64,000 bases of DNA, from the NCBI RefSeq assembly GCF_036016755.1, contig NZ_JAYXIH010000015.1, positions 1 to 64,000 on the forward strand, written 5' to 3'. The translations under genes were made by a program, and so were the position numbers. The stretch is from Aurantimonas coralicida_A. Its GTDB lineage: Bacteria; Pseudomonadota; Alphaproteobacteria; Rhizobiales; Rhizobiaceae. Below the pieces are notes generated by a model, which was given only the letters and a program-made list of their open reading frames with translations, did no database searches and had not been told where the DNA came from. Below, in pieces: positions 19,773 to 28,026 of this stretch (the first letter of the stretch is position 1; every line of letters starts with the position of its first letter).

Positions 19773-20231
19773 TTGCAACCGATCATGACAATCGAGGCGC
19801 TTGATACGTTCCTTGAAAGCGAGTTTCCGCAGCTCGGCGGCCGTGACGGCGGCTTTTCGATCGTCGCGCTGGAGCCCGGCCAGCTGACGATGCGGCTGCT
19901 TGCCGACGATCGCCACCTTCGCCCCGGCGGCACCGTGTCCGGCCCGACGCTGTTCACGCTTGCCGATGTCGCGGCCTATGTGGCGGTTCTCGCTCATATC
20001 GGCCCGGTCGCCCACGCGGTCACGACGAATCTCTCGATCAATTTCCTGCGCAAGCCGAAGCCCGGCCCGCTGATCGGCAGCGCCCGCATTCTCAAGCTCG
20101 GCCAGCGCCTCGCCGTGGTCGAGGTCGCGATGACCAATGAAAGCCAAGACGCGGACGGCAACGACGTTCTGGCCCATGCGGTCGCCACCTATTCGATTCC
20201 GCCGCGCCAGGCCGGGACGGAACGCAAATAA
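19773..20231 (+). CDS. Hotdog-fold thioesterase (PaaI family)
   Basis: A small hotdog-fold protein of about 152 aa. HLRPGGTVSGPTLFTLADVAAYVAVL is the PaaI-type core helix with its catalytic acidic residue, and LSINFLRKPKPGPLIGSARI is the central strand. It probably hydrolyses an aromatic or short acyl-CoA. Start choice: TTG at 19773 has GGGAG 7 nt upstream; the ATG at 19785 (MTIEALD) is in frame and lacks a site. It is divergent from the enoyl-CoA hydratase operon and lies upstream of rplM. Confidence 0.85.
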   Translation: MQPIMTIEALDTFLESEFPQLGGRDGGFSIVALEPGQLTMRLLADDRHLRPGGTVSGPTLFTLADVAAYVAVLAHIGPVAHAVTTNLSINFLRKPKPGPLIGSARILKLGQRLAVVEVAMTNESQDADGNDVLAHAVATYSIPPRQAGTERK

Positions 20232-20311
20232 GACACGGTAACATAATACCACTAACGCTTGATCCCCTGCCTATCAGGGCATACGGGATCATCGGTCGGT
20301 ACGTTTTCGCG

Positions 20312-20340
20312 TTGACAGCGACGTCATCGCGCCGTATGTC
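20312..20340 (+). promoter_or_regulatory. Predicted rplM–rpsI promoter
   Basis: A consensus TTGACA at 20312–20317 is followed after 17 bp by TATGTC at 20335–20340, about 90 bp upstream of rplM. This strength fits a ribosomal protein operon. Confidence 0.65.
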
Positions 20341-20363
20341 ACGCCGCATGAGGAGCGGCCGTG

Positions 20364-20387
20364 GGTCGCTCTTTTCTTAGGGCGACC
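20364..20387 (+). promoter_or_regulatory. Leader hairpin upstream of rplM (possible L13 autoregulatory site)
   Basis: GGTCGC (20364–20369) pairs with GCGACC (20382–20387) around a 12-nt loop, within the transcribed leader of rplM. Ribosomal-protein leaders bound by L13 are known in other bacteria; whether this hairpin is one is inference. Confidence 0.4.
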
Positions 20388-20431
20388 TGCGAAGGTTTGC
20401 CTCGATGCTCACCAACACCCAGGGGCAACCC

Positions 20432-20896
20432 ATGAAAACCTTCTCGCAGAAGTCCGAGACGGTGGAGAAGAAGTGGATTCTGATCGACGCCGAAGGGCTC
20501 GTCGTCGGCCGCCTCGCTTCCATCGTCGCGCTTCGCCTTCGTGGCAAGCATAAACCGACCTTCACCCCGCATGTGGACGATGGCGACAACATCATCATCG
20601 TCAATGCCGACAAGATCGTCCTGACCGGCAAAAAATACGCCAACAAGACGTATTACTGGCACACCGGCTATCCCGGCGGCATCAAGGAGCGCAAGGCGCG
20701 CGAGATCCTCGAGGGCCGCTTTCCCGAGCGCGTCGTCGAAAAGGCGATCGAACGCATGCTGCCGCGCGGCCCGCTCGGGCGCCAGCAGTTGAAGAACCTG
20801 CGCGTTTATGCCGGTGCCGAACACCCGCACGTCGCGCAGAACCCCGAGACGCTCGACGTCGCGGCAATGAACTCCAAAAACACGAGGGCCGCATAA
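20432..20896 (+). CDS. rplM: 50S ribosomal protein L13
   Basis: A 154-aa large-subunit protein needed early in 50S assembly. It starts MKTFSQKSETVEKKWILIDA, the alphaproteobacterial form, and contains VVGRLASIVALRLRGKHKP, YYWHTGYPGGIKER and VEKAIERMLPRGPLGRQQL. The ATG at 20432 has AGGGGC about 6 nt upstream; an in-frame ATG at 20405 is less likely. Its TAA overlaps the rpsI ATG by one base. Confidence 0.99.
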   Translation: MKTFSQKSETVEKKWILIDAEGLVVGRLASIVALRLRGKHKPTFTPHVDDGDNIIIVNADKIVLTGKKYANKTYYWHTGYPGGIKERKAREILEGRFPERVVEKAIERMLPRGPLGRQQLKNLRVYAGAEHPHVAQNPETLDVAAMNSKNTRAA

Positions 20897-21372
20897 TGTC
20901 CCAGCTCTCTTCGCTCGAAGAACTCGGCTCGGCCGAAGCCTCGGTTCAGCCCGAAGCGCCGGTTTACGTTCAAAAGCTCGACCAGTTCGGCCGCGCCTAC
21001 GCCACCGGCAAGCGCAAGGACGCGGTCGCCCGCGTCTGGATCAAGCCCGGCACCGGCAAGATCACGATCAACGAGCGTGATTTCGCCACCTATTTCGCCC
21101 GTCCGGTGCTGCAGATGGTGCTGCGCCAGCCGATCGTCGCGGCTGCCCGCGACGGTCAGTTCGACATCGTCGCCACGGTCGCCGGCGGCGGTCTTTCGGG
21201 GCAGGCCGGCGCGGTGCGCCACGGCATTTCCAAGGCGCTGACCTGTTACGAGCCGGGCTTGCGCTCGGTCCTGAAGAAGGGCGGCTTCCTGACCCGTGAC
21301 TCGCGCGTGGTCGAGCGCAAGAAGTACGGCAAGGCCAAGGCCCGCCGGTCGTTCCAGTTCTCCAAGCGCTGA
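20896..21372 (+). CDS. rpsI: 30S ribosomal protein S9
   Basis: A 158-aa small-subunit protein whose C-terminal tail reaches the P-site tRNA. The tail ends in KKYGKAKARRSFQFSKR as expected. YATGKRKDAVARVWIKPG and GGGLSGQAGAVRHGISKAL are the S9 signatures. The N-terminal 30 residues are an acidic extension common in Rhizobiales. It is co-transcribed with rplM (1-bp overlap) and followed by a strong terminator. Confidence 0.99.
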   Translation: MSQLSSLEELGSAEASVQPEAPVYVQKLDQFGRAYATGKRKDAVARVWIKPGTGKITINERDFATYFARPVLQMVLRQPIVAAARDGQFDIVATVAGGGLSGQAGAVRHGISKALTCYEPGLRSVLKKGGFLTRDSRVVERKKYGKAKARRSFQFSKR

Positions 21373-21415
21373 TCAAGCGCTCCGGCGACCGCGCGTCGCC
21401 CCTCGCATCAGCAAA

Positions 21416-21443
21416 GCCGCCGGGTTCGCCCCGGCGGCTTTTT
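21416..21443 (+). terminator. Rho-independent terminator of rplM–rpsI
   Basis: GCCGCCGGG (21416–21424) pairs with CCCGGCGGC (21430–21438) around TTCGC and is followed by five T. It lies 44 bp after the rpsI stop. Confidence 0.92.
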
Positions 21444-21530
21444 CGTTGGTCGGAGCGGCGAAAGCGTAAAGATTGCGCTAAATTTTATGCTTAACCAACT
21501 CTTAACGAAGGATTTGGCGGGGGCGCCCCA

Positions 21531-22919
21531 TTGACCGATAACACTCTGGAAACAAACGGCATCGCGCCCGTCAGGGCCGCGTCTGTCGAAGAGTGGGATC
21601 GGAAAGGCACCGTGTCGATACAAACCAGCTTCGAGCCGGTCGTTTCTCGCCACCAACGGCAAGGCACAAGGGCCGATCTCCTCCGTCTGGTCCGCGTATT
21701 GGCCGCGGCGGCTGTGCTGACGGCATTGCTGGTTTCCTTCAATCCGTTTCCCACCAATATCGCCACGGGCGACGGCGTGATCCTCAATCGCGTCGGCTAT
21801 TCGCTGCTCGCCGCCTTCGTTCTCGGCACGCATGTCGTGGTCACCGATCCGCGCATCCTCAAGCACCTGCTCAATCCGTGGTGGCTGCTCCTGCTGCTGC
21901 CGTTGCCATTATCGCTGTGGGGCGCCGGGTGGCCCTCGACCGGCGTGCGGGCCATGCTGTTCACCTTCTCCACGATGCTGGCGGCCACCGGGGTATTGAC
22001 GTTGCCACCCGACGCGCGCGGCTTTCGCACGGCGCTGATCCTCGCCTGCGGCGCGGTGCTCGCACTGAGCTATGCCGGCGTGATCATGATCCCCGACCGC
22101 GCCATCCATACGGCCGCCGAGGTGGAAGCCGAGCATGCCGGCCTGTGGCGCGGCATCTACGCGCACAAGAACATCACCGGACCGGTGATGGCGGTGATCG
22201 TCTTCGCCGGCATTTACGTCGTGCGCAGCGGCCGGCCCCTGGTCGGCGCCGCCCTGACGGTGCTCGGGCTGGTCTTCCTCTTCAAGACCGGCTCGAAGAC
22301 CTCGCTGGCTCTGGTGCCGCTGATCGCCGCGATGGCGCTTCTTGGCCCTGTCCTGCTGGGGCGTGGACGAACGGCGCTCGCCCTTTTCCTGGCGGTGGCC
22401 GGGATGCTGGCATTGACTCTTGGCGCTGTGATCGTGCCGTTCTTCGGCGATATCCTGCATAGTCTGATCCCGGGAACGACCTTCACGGGCCGTACCGATC
22501 TTTGGCAATTCGCGCTCGATCTCGCCGCCCCCCTGCCCTGGACCGGGCATGGCTACGAGAATTTCTGGACGACCTCCTATGTCGAATTCGCCGAGAAGCC
22601 GTTCGAGCTGGATTGGGACATGCGCGGCGCGGCCAACGCCCACAACAGCTACCTCGACGCCGTGTTGCAGCTCGGCTGGCCGGCGGTCGCCATCGTTCTC
22701 CTCGTCATTCTGGTTTTTCCGCTTGTCGACTATGCGCGATGCCAGCCGGACGTCGAAAACCGGCGCCTGGCCGATTTCTTCGTCATGGTGCTGGGTTTCA
22801 TGCTGCTCAACGCGGCGTTGGAGAGCTTCTTCTTCGACCGGGAAAAGCAGGCCTGGCTGCTGGCCTGGATCGCCGTGGTCGGCCTTCGCTTCACCAGTCG
22901 GATGACCGCCGACCCCTGA
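21531..22919 (+). CDS. O-antigen ligase/polymerase-like membrane protein (Wzy/WaaL, ExoQ-like)
   Basis: A 462-aa protein with about eleven transmembrane helices and the Wzy_C domain. The key periplasmic region lies in GTTFTGRTDLWQFALDLAAPLPWTG, HGYENFW and ANAHNSYLDAVLQLGWP, which has the H-N-x-Y/L-x4 pattern of ExoQ/WaaL-type proteins. GIYAHKNITGP is also typical of ExoQ relatives. It probably polymerises or ligates an exported glycan. The start is a TTG at 21531; no ATG is suitably placed, and a 60-residue hydrophilic N-terminus precedes the first helix. It stands between rpsI and the agmatinase gene, breaking the order seen in many relatives. Confidence 0.85.
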   Translation: MTDNTLETNGIAPVRAASVEEWDRKGTVSIQTSFEPVVSRHQRQGTRADLLRLVRVLAAAAVLTALLVSFNPFPTNIATGDGVILNRVGYSLLAAFVLGTHVVVTDPRILKHLLNPWWLLLLLPLPLSLWGAGWPSTGVRAMLFTFSTMLAATGVLTLPPDARGFRTALILACGAVLALSYAGVIMIPDRAIHTAAEVEAEHAGLWRGIYAHKNITGPVMAVIVFAGIYVVRSGRPLVGAALTVLGLVFLFKTGSKTSLALVPLIAAMALLGPVLLGRGRTALALFLAVAGMLALTLGAVIVPFFGDILHSLIPGTTFTGRTDLWQFALDLAAPLPWTGHGYENFWTTSYVEFAEKPFELDWDMRGAANAHNSYLDAVLQLGWPAVAIVLLVILVFPLVDYARCQPDVENRRLADFFVMVLGFMLLNAALESFFFDREKQAWLLAWIAVVGLRFTSRMTADP

Positions 22920-23079
22920 AGCTATGCAGCATTCCGTGGGCAAGAGCTCTTTGTCAGGCTGAGAGCTCTCGCGCCTTCGGGCTCGAAATCGCCGGCCGCG
23001 ACCCCATATCGCCAGCCGAGTGAACATCCTGCGACGGCGGGCGCAAGCGCCACCCTCAGGCAAGCGGAGAAACCAACGA

Positions 23080-24042
23080 ATGGCCGGCGACAGCATCGAC
23101 CACGCATTCGCGGGTAACGATTGGACCGGCGCCGCCGGCGACCCGACCTATGCCGGCGCGCTGTCTTTCATGCGGCGGCGGTTCACCAAGGCGGTCGAGG
23201 CGACGGACGTGACCGTCTGGGGCGTGCCCTTCGACGCGGCGGTCTCGAATAGGCCCGGCGCCCGCTTCGGCCCGCAGGCACTCAGACGCGCTTCGTCGAT
23301 CTTCGACAACGATCCGCAATATCCGTTCCATCGCGACCTGTTCGACACGATGCGCGTCGTCGACTATGGTGACTGCCGCCTCGATTACCGCCTGCCGGAA
23401 ACCGCCCACGCGGCGATCCGAACGGAAGCCGCTTCGCTGCTTGAGAAGACCGGCTTCCTGTTGACGCTGGGCGGCGATCACTCGATCACCTTTCCGCTGC
23501 TTCAGGCCCATGTCGCCCGCCACGGCAAACTGTCGCTGATCCAATTCGACGCCCATCAGGATACCTGGCCGGTCGCCACCGGCTCCGACGGCGCGCCGCG
23601 CGTCGATCACGGCTCCTTCGTCAAAGCGGCAGTGGAGGCGGATCTCATCGATCCGGCAACGTCGATTCAGGTTGGGATCCGCACCCACGCGCCCGAGGAT
23701 TGCGGTATCGACATCCTTTATGGCGACGCGGTCGAGGAGATGACGAGCGCGGCCATCGCCGAGCGCATTTACCAGCGGACGCGGGGGGCGAAAGCCTATC
23801 TGACATTCGACATCGACTGCCTCGACGCGGCCTTCGCGCCGGGAACCGGCACCCCCGTCGCAGGCGGACCGTCGAGCGCCAAGATGCTCGCCGTCCTCCA
23901 TCATCTGAAGAACCTTCCGATCGTCGGCGCCGACGTCGTCGAAGTGTCGCCCCCCTATGATCATGGCGACGTCACGGCGATTGCCGGCGCCACCGTCGCC
24001 ATGTACGTCCTCGGCAACCTGGCGGAACAGCACGCGGGATGA
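23080..24042 (+). CDS. speB: Agmatinase-like ureohydrolase
   Basis: A 320-aa enzyme of the arginase/agmatinase family. All manganese motifs are present: LTLGGDHSITFP, SLIQFDAHQDTW and TFDIDCLDAAFAPGTGTP, with an alanine where most members have the proline of DxDxxDP. In a canonical agmatinase it hydrolyses agmatine to putrescine and urea; guanidinobutyrase or related substrates cannot be excluded. The ATG at 23080 has GCGGAGA about 9 nt upstream. speB beside argC is common in Rhizobiales, though here an aminotransferase gene separates the two. If active, it could feed putrescine to the polyamine-type enzymes of the right-hand cluster. Confidence 0.88.
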   Translation: MAGDSIDHAFAGNDWTGAAGDPTYAGALSFMRRRFTKAVEATDVTVWGVPFDAAVSNRPGARFGPQALRRASSIFDNDPQYPFHRDLFDTMRVVDYGDCRLDYRLPETAHAAIRTEAASLLEKTGFLLTLGGDHSITFPLLQAHVARHGKLSLIQFDAHQDTWPVATGSDGAPRVDHGSFVKAAVEADLIDPATSIQVGIRTHAPEDCGIDILYGDAVEEMTSAAIAERIYQRTRGAKAYLTFDIDCLDAAFAPGTGTPVAGGPSSAKMLAVLHHLKNLPIVGADVVEVSPPYDHGDVTAIAGATVAMYVLGNLAEQHAG

Positions 24043-24199
24043 CCCCGGCGTCGGCGTCGGCCATGGCTTCGCCGAATTTTCATCGCCATATGAAGCCCCG
24101 CGTAAGACGCTGACATGAATTTTGAATGGCCAGTGACCGACTTTTCGACCAACACCGCACACGCCCGGCCGACGGGCGGTTCCTTTTCAGATCAGGCCC

Positions 24200-25342
24200 A
24201 TGACCCAGAGCATCCCCTTCATCGACCTCGCCACCCAGCGCGACAGGATTCGCGATAAGATCGACCGCCGCATGGCCTCGGTGCTCGATCACGGCGCCTT
24301 CGTCATGGGTCCGGAGATTCGCGAACTGGAGGCGGCGTTGTCGCGCTTCGGCCAGATGACGCACACGCTGTCCTGCGCCTCCGGCACCGACGCGCTGGCG
24401 CTGCCGTTGATGGCTTGGGGCATCCGGCCCGGCGATGCGGTGTTCTGTCCGAGCTTCACCTTTGCCTCGACCGCCGAGGTCGTCGCCTGGTTCGGCGCGA
24501 CGCCGTATTTCGTCGATGTCGATCCTGAGACCTTCAACATGGACCCGGCGAGCCTCGAGGCCGCCATCGCCGAGGCGAAAGCGGCGGGCGACCTCGTCCC
24601 GAAGGCGATCATCGCGGTGGATCTGTTCGGCCAGCCGGCGGACTATCCGGCCATCCGGGATATCGCCGACGCCCACGGGCTGAAGCTCATATCCGATGCG
24701 GCGCAAGGCTACGGCGCGACGATCGACGGAGAACTGTCGAGCCACTGGTCGCATGTCGTGTCGACCAGCTTCTTCCCGGCCAAACCGCTCGGTTGCTACG
24801 GCGATGGCGGCGCCGTCCAGACCGACGACGAGGAGCTTGCCGCGATCATGGCGTCGCTGCGTGTCCATGGCCAGAATTTCGAGGACAAATACGACAATAT
24901 CCGCATCGGCATGAACGGCCGGATGGATACGCTTCAGGCAGCGATCCTGTTGGAAAAACTGGCCATATTTCCCGATGAGATCGCCGCCCGCGGACGGATC
25001 GCGGCGCGCTATGCGCAGAAACTCTCCAACATCGTCACACCGCAGAGGCTACTGCGCGACGCCACCTCGACCTGGGCGCAATATACCATTCGCCTGCCTG
25101 ACGACACCGACCGGGCGACGGTGGCGGCAAGCCTGCGCGAGGCCGGCGTGCCGACGGCGATCTACTATCCCAAACCGCTGCATCGCCAGACGGCCTACCG
25201 GTCCTTTCCCGTCGTCGGCCGCGAACTGAAGGTCTCGGACGCCTTGTCTCGGGACGTCATCAGCCTGCCCATGCACGCCTATCTGGCCGAAGACACGCAA
25301 GACTTCATCGTCGAAAAACTGGCGGCGGCGCTCGCCGTGTGA
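24200..25342 (+). CDS. DegT/DnrJ/EryC1/StrS sugar aminotransferase
   Basis: A 380-aa PLP enzyme of the sugar-aminotransferase family. IPFIDLATQRDRIRDKID opens it, FVMGPEIRELEAALSRF follows, LISDAAQGYGA contains the PLP-contacting aspartate, and the lysine is in SFFPAKPLGCYGDGGAV. The phosphate site and NIRIGMNGRMDTLQAAIL match WbpE/WlbC-type enzymes, which aminate UDP-3-keto sugars for LPS. Its likely role is making an amino sugar for the surface glycan made nearby (O-antigen ligase, exopolysaccharide genes). The exact substrate is undetermined. It seems to be an insertion between speB and argC. Confidence 0.85.
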   Translation: MTQSIPFIDLATQRDRIRDKIDRRMASVLDHGAFVMGPEIRELEAALSRFGQMTHTLSCASGTDALALPLMAWGIRPGDAVFCPSFTFASTAEVVAWFGATPYFVDVDPETFNMDPASLEAAIAEAKAAGDLVPKAIIAVDLFGQPADYPAIRDIADAHGLKLISDAAQGYGATIDGELSSHWSHVVSTSFFPAKPLGCYGDGGAVQTDDEELAAIMASLRVHGQNFEDKYDNIRIGMNGRMDTLQAAILLEKLAIFPDEIAARGRIAARYAQKLSNIVTPQRLLRDATSTWAQYTIRLPDDTDRATVAASLREAGVPTAIYYPKPLHRQTAYRSFPVVGRELKVSDALSRDVISLPMHAYLAEDTQDFIVEKLAAALAV

Positions 25343-25492
25343 GCCTGTTCGCGAGCAAAGCGCCAACCTCGTCGAACCGTCACGCCGGCTCGCGGTCTGG
25401 ACGTGATCAGGAATTCAGCTAAACCGTCGAGACAAACGACGTGGGCGGTTCCGCCCGCGCGAACGGGCGTGAAAACATCGAGGTGAGTCAGG

Positions 25493-26548
25493 ATGGCCGA
25501 CAAGATCAGGATCGGAGTGCTCGGCGCGAGTGGCTATACCGGCGCGGATCTGGTGCGCCTGGCCGCCCGTCATCCGGCGATGGAAATCGCCGTCCTGACG
25601 GCCAACAGTCACGCCGGCAAGCCGATGCGGGAGGTCTTCCGGCATCTGTCGCATATCGATCTGCCCGATCTGGTGACCATCGAGGACGCCCCCTGGAACG
25701 AGGTGGATGCTGTGTTCTGCGGTCTGCCCCACGGGACGACCCAGGCGATCACCAAGGACATCTTCGAAAAGCACCCGAAGACGAAGATCATCGACATGTC
25801 GGCCGATTTCCGGCTGCGCGACCCGGCTGTCTACAAGGAGTGGTACGGGCTCGACCACATGGCGACCGACATTCAGGGCGAGGCGGTCTACGGTCTGACC
25901 GAACTCAATCGCGACGCCCTTCGCGAGGCCCGGCTGATCGCCTGCCCCGGCTGCTATCCGACGGCGGTGCTCCTGGCACTGGTGCCGCTGGCCAAGGCGG
26001 CGATGATCGACGTGTCCGACATCGTCATCGACGCCAAGTCGGGCGTTTCGGGCGCTGGGCGGAGCCTGAAGGAGAACACGCTGTTCTGCGAGGCCGGTGA
26101 AGGCCTGTCCCCTTACGCTGTCGGCAAGCATCGGCATATGGCCGAGATCGAGCAGGAAATCGGCGCCGCCGCCGGCATCGCCGATCTTCGGGTCAATTTC
26201 ACGCCGCATCTCATCCCGATGAGCCGGGGGGAGCTCTGCACGAGCTACGTCCGGTTGACGGATGGGGCGACCGCCCGCGATCTGCGTCAGCGCCTCGTCG
26301 AAACCTATGCTAGCGAGACCTTCGTGACGGTAGCCGACGAAGGTGTCCTGCCGCAGACGCAAATGGTGCGCGGCTCGAACTACGTGGTCGTCAACGTCGT
26401 GCCGGACCGCATTCCCGGGCGGGCGATCGTGATCTCGACCCTCGACAATCTGGTGAAGGGATCAGCGGGACAGGCCATCCAGAACTTCAATGTCGCTTAC
26501 GGGATCGAGGAGACGACGGGCATCGCGCAGCTTCCTCTATTTCCTTAA
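25493..26548 (+). CDS. argC: N-acetyl-gamma-glutamyl-phosphate reductase
   Basis: A 351-aa enzyme of arginine synthesis that reduces N-acetylglutamyl-phosphate with NADPH. GVLGASGYTGADLVRLAARHP binds the nucleotide; the active-site cysteine is in LIACPGCYPTAVLL; VSGAGRSLKENTLF and SPYAVGKHRHMAEIEQE follow. The length and start (GTCAGG upstream of ATG 25493) are those of the long, alphaproteobacterial type-1 ArgC. It ends 25 bp before the convergent HD-GYP gene. Confidence 0.96.
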   Translation: MADKIRIGVLGASGYTGADLVRLAARHPAMEIAVLTANSHAGKPMREVFRHLSHIDLPDLVTIEDAPWNEVDAVFCGLPHGTTQAITKDIFEKHPKTKIIDMSADFRLRDPAVYKEWYGLDHMATDIQGEAVYGLTELNRDALREARLIACPGCYPTAVLLALVPLAKAAMIDVSDIVIDAKSGVSGAGRSLKENTLFCEAGEGLSPYAVGKHRHMAEIEQEIGAAAGIADLRVNFTPHLIPMSRGELCTSYVRLTDGATARDLRQRLVETYASETFVTVADEGVLPQTQMVRGSNYVVVNVVPDRIPGRAIVISTLDNLVKGSAGQAIQNFNVAYGIEETTGIAQLPLFP

Positions 26549-26573
26549 GGTCTTTTGCGCCAAAGCGCTCGTC

Positions 26574-27956
26574 TCAGTCTGGCTGAGGGCTCCCGACGGC
26601 GCCCTCGAAGCTTGCGACGACCGCCTCCAGCGCCTGAAAACAGCGCGCGTCGATCGCCGTCCCGACATCGGCCCGCATGATATCCAGCGCTATCGATACC
26701 GGCATCGCCTTGCGATAGGGCCGGTCAGCCGTCATCGCGTCGAAGATGTCGGCGGTCGTCAGGATGCGGGTATCGAAGCAGATTGCGTCGCCCTTCAAGC
26801 CGCGCGGATAGCCCTTGCCGTCCAGACGCTCGTGATGAGCGCCGGAGATCCGGGCAAGATCCTGAAACACGCTGACGCGGGCAAGGATTTCTTCGCTGAA
26901 GGCAGGATGGCGCTTGATGGCGATCCATTCCTCGTCGTCCAGCTTTCCAGGCTTGTCCAGCACCTGGTTCGACACACTCAGCTTGCCGATGTCATGCAGC
27001 AGCGCCGCCCGTTTGAGATAGCGTCTGTGCTCGGCATCGAGGCCGAGCTCAACGGCGATAAGATCGGTGAACAGCGCCACCCGCTCGCTGTGACCGTGTG
27101 TGAACGGGCTCTTGGAATCGACGACCTGGGCGAATGCCTCGGCGACGCTGTCGAGGAAATCCTCATCGACGAATTCCGTGTCGTGCCGGGGGGCCAAGGC
27201 GATCACCGTCGCGTCCAGCCGTGGCGAAGCCAGGGTCGACCAAAAGGATTTCCGCGCCGCAACTGTCCCGAATGCGGCGACAAGATCGGGATCGAACCAG
27301 CGTCCGCTGCGCTTTTCCACCTCTTTCAGGGCGAAATCCGCATCGGCGCTGGTATGGAACACGTCGACCACCTGAGCCAGCAGGGCGATCCGTCCGAACA
27401 GGGAAATCCCGGTGCCGGTGAGACCTCTGGGTTGCCCCTTCCCGTCCCAGTGCTCGTCGAGATGGAGAATCCCGGTCGCAACGGCTTCGGAAAACCGCAT
27501 CTGCCGCACGATGTCCGCACCGCGATGACAGCGCGTTTCGATCAGTTCGCGACCGACTTTCTCACCCTGGGCCAGCGCAGCCACCATCGCCCGGAACCGC
27601 TCGGCGAGGTTGGCCTTCAACCCGGTATGCTGGAGAACGAAGCGAAGCACCTGCGGCAGGCTGTCATCGACGATCTTGATGCCGCGCTTGAACGCGATAT
27701 CGTCGGTCAAAAACAGCTGGCAGATGCGCGCCGCATTGCTGCTGCAGCCAATGTCCTTGAGCAGAAGCGTGTAATAGAGATCGCTCATCTCGGCGTCGGA
27801 CAGGCCGAGTTCTTGCCCTACATTCATCCCGATCCAACAGCAACGGATGCCGTGGCCTTCCGGCTGGCCTTCGGTCAGGTCGAGCGCGTAGCTCAGCGCA
27901 CTGACCAGTTCAGCCTTGGAAAGCTGACCTCCATTCGACTGTATCCCGAGATCCAT
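26574..27956 (-). CDS. HD-GYP-type cyclic-di-GMP phosphodiesterase with tandem HD domains
   Basis: A 460-aa protein with two HD-like domains. The C-terminal one is a complete HD-GYP: HGHSERVALF, AALLHDIGKLSVS and HHERLDGKGYPRGLKG. The N-terminal one is degenerate (LLKDIGCSS in place of HDIG; LDEHWDGKGQPRG in place of HHExxDG), so it is likely regulatory. The complete domain would hydrolyse c-di-GMP to GMP. The ATG at 27956 has GAGGTGG 6–7 nt upstream; an upstream TTG (27971) is less likely. With the GGDEF–EAL protein this is the second c-di-GMP protein in the window. No membrane segment is seen. Confidence 0.9.
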   Translation of the reverse strand: MDLGIQSNGGQLSKAELVSALSYALDLTEGQPEGHGIRCCWIGMNVGQELGLSDAEMSDLYYTLLLKDIGCSSNAARICQLFLTDDIAFKRGIKIVDDSLPQVLRFVLQHTGLKANLAERFRAMVAALAQGEKVGRELIETRCHRGADIVRQMRFSEAVATGILHLDEHWDGKGQPRGLTGTGISLFGRIALLAQVVDVFHTSADADFALKEVEKRSGRWFDPDLVAAFGTVAARKSFWSTLASPRLDATVIALAPRHDTEFVDEDFLDSVAEAFAQVVDSKSPFTHGHSERVALFTDLIAVELGLDAEHRRYLKRAALLHDIGKLSVSNQVLDKPGKLDDEEWIAIKRHPAFSEEILARVSVFQDLARISGAHHERLDGKGYPRGLKGDAICFDTRILTTADIFDAMTADRPYRKAMPVSIALDIMRADVGTAIDARCFQALEAVVASFEGAVGSPQPD

Positions 27957-28026
27957 CAGGGTCCACCTCAATCACCTTGATGAACCTTGGCACGCGGGGG
28001 GTTAACGCTCCGCGAAGTGAACCATA

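Noticed and set aside
20265..20279. CCCTG-CCTAT-CAGGG hairpin after the thioesterase gene
   Set aside because: A 5-bp stem without a T-run; too weak to call a terminator.
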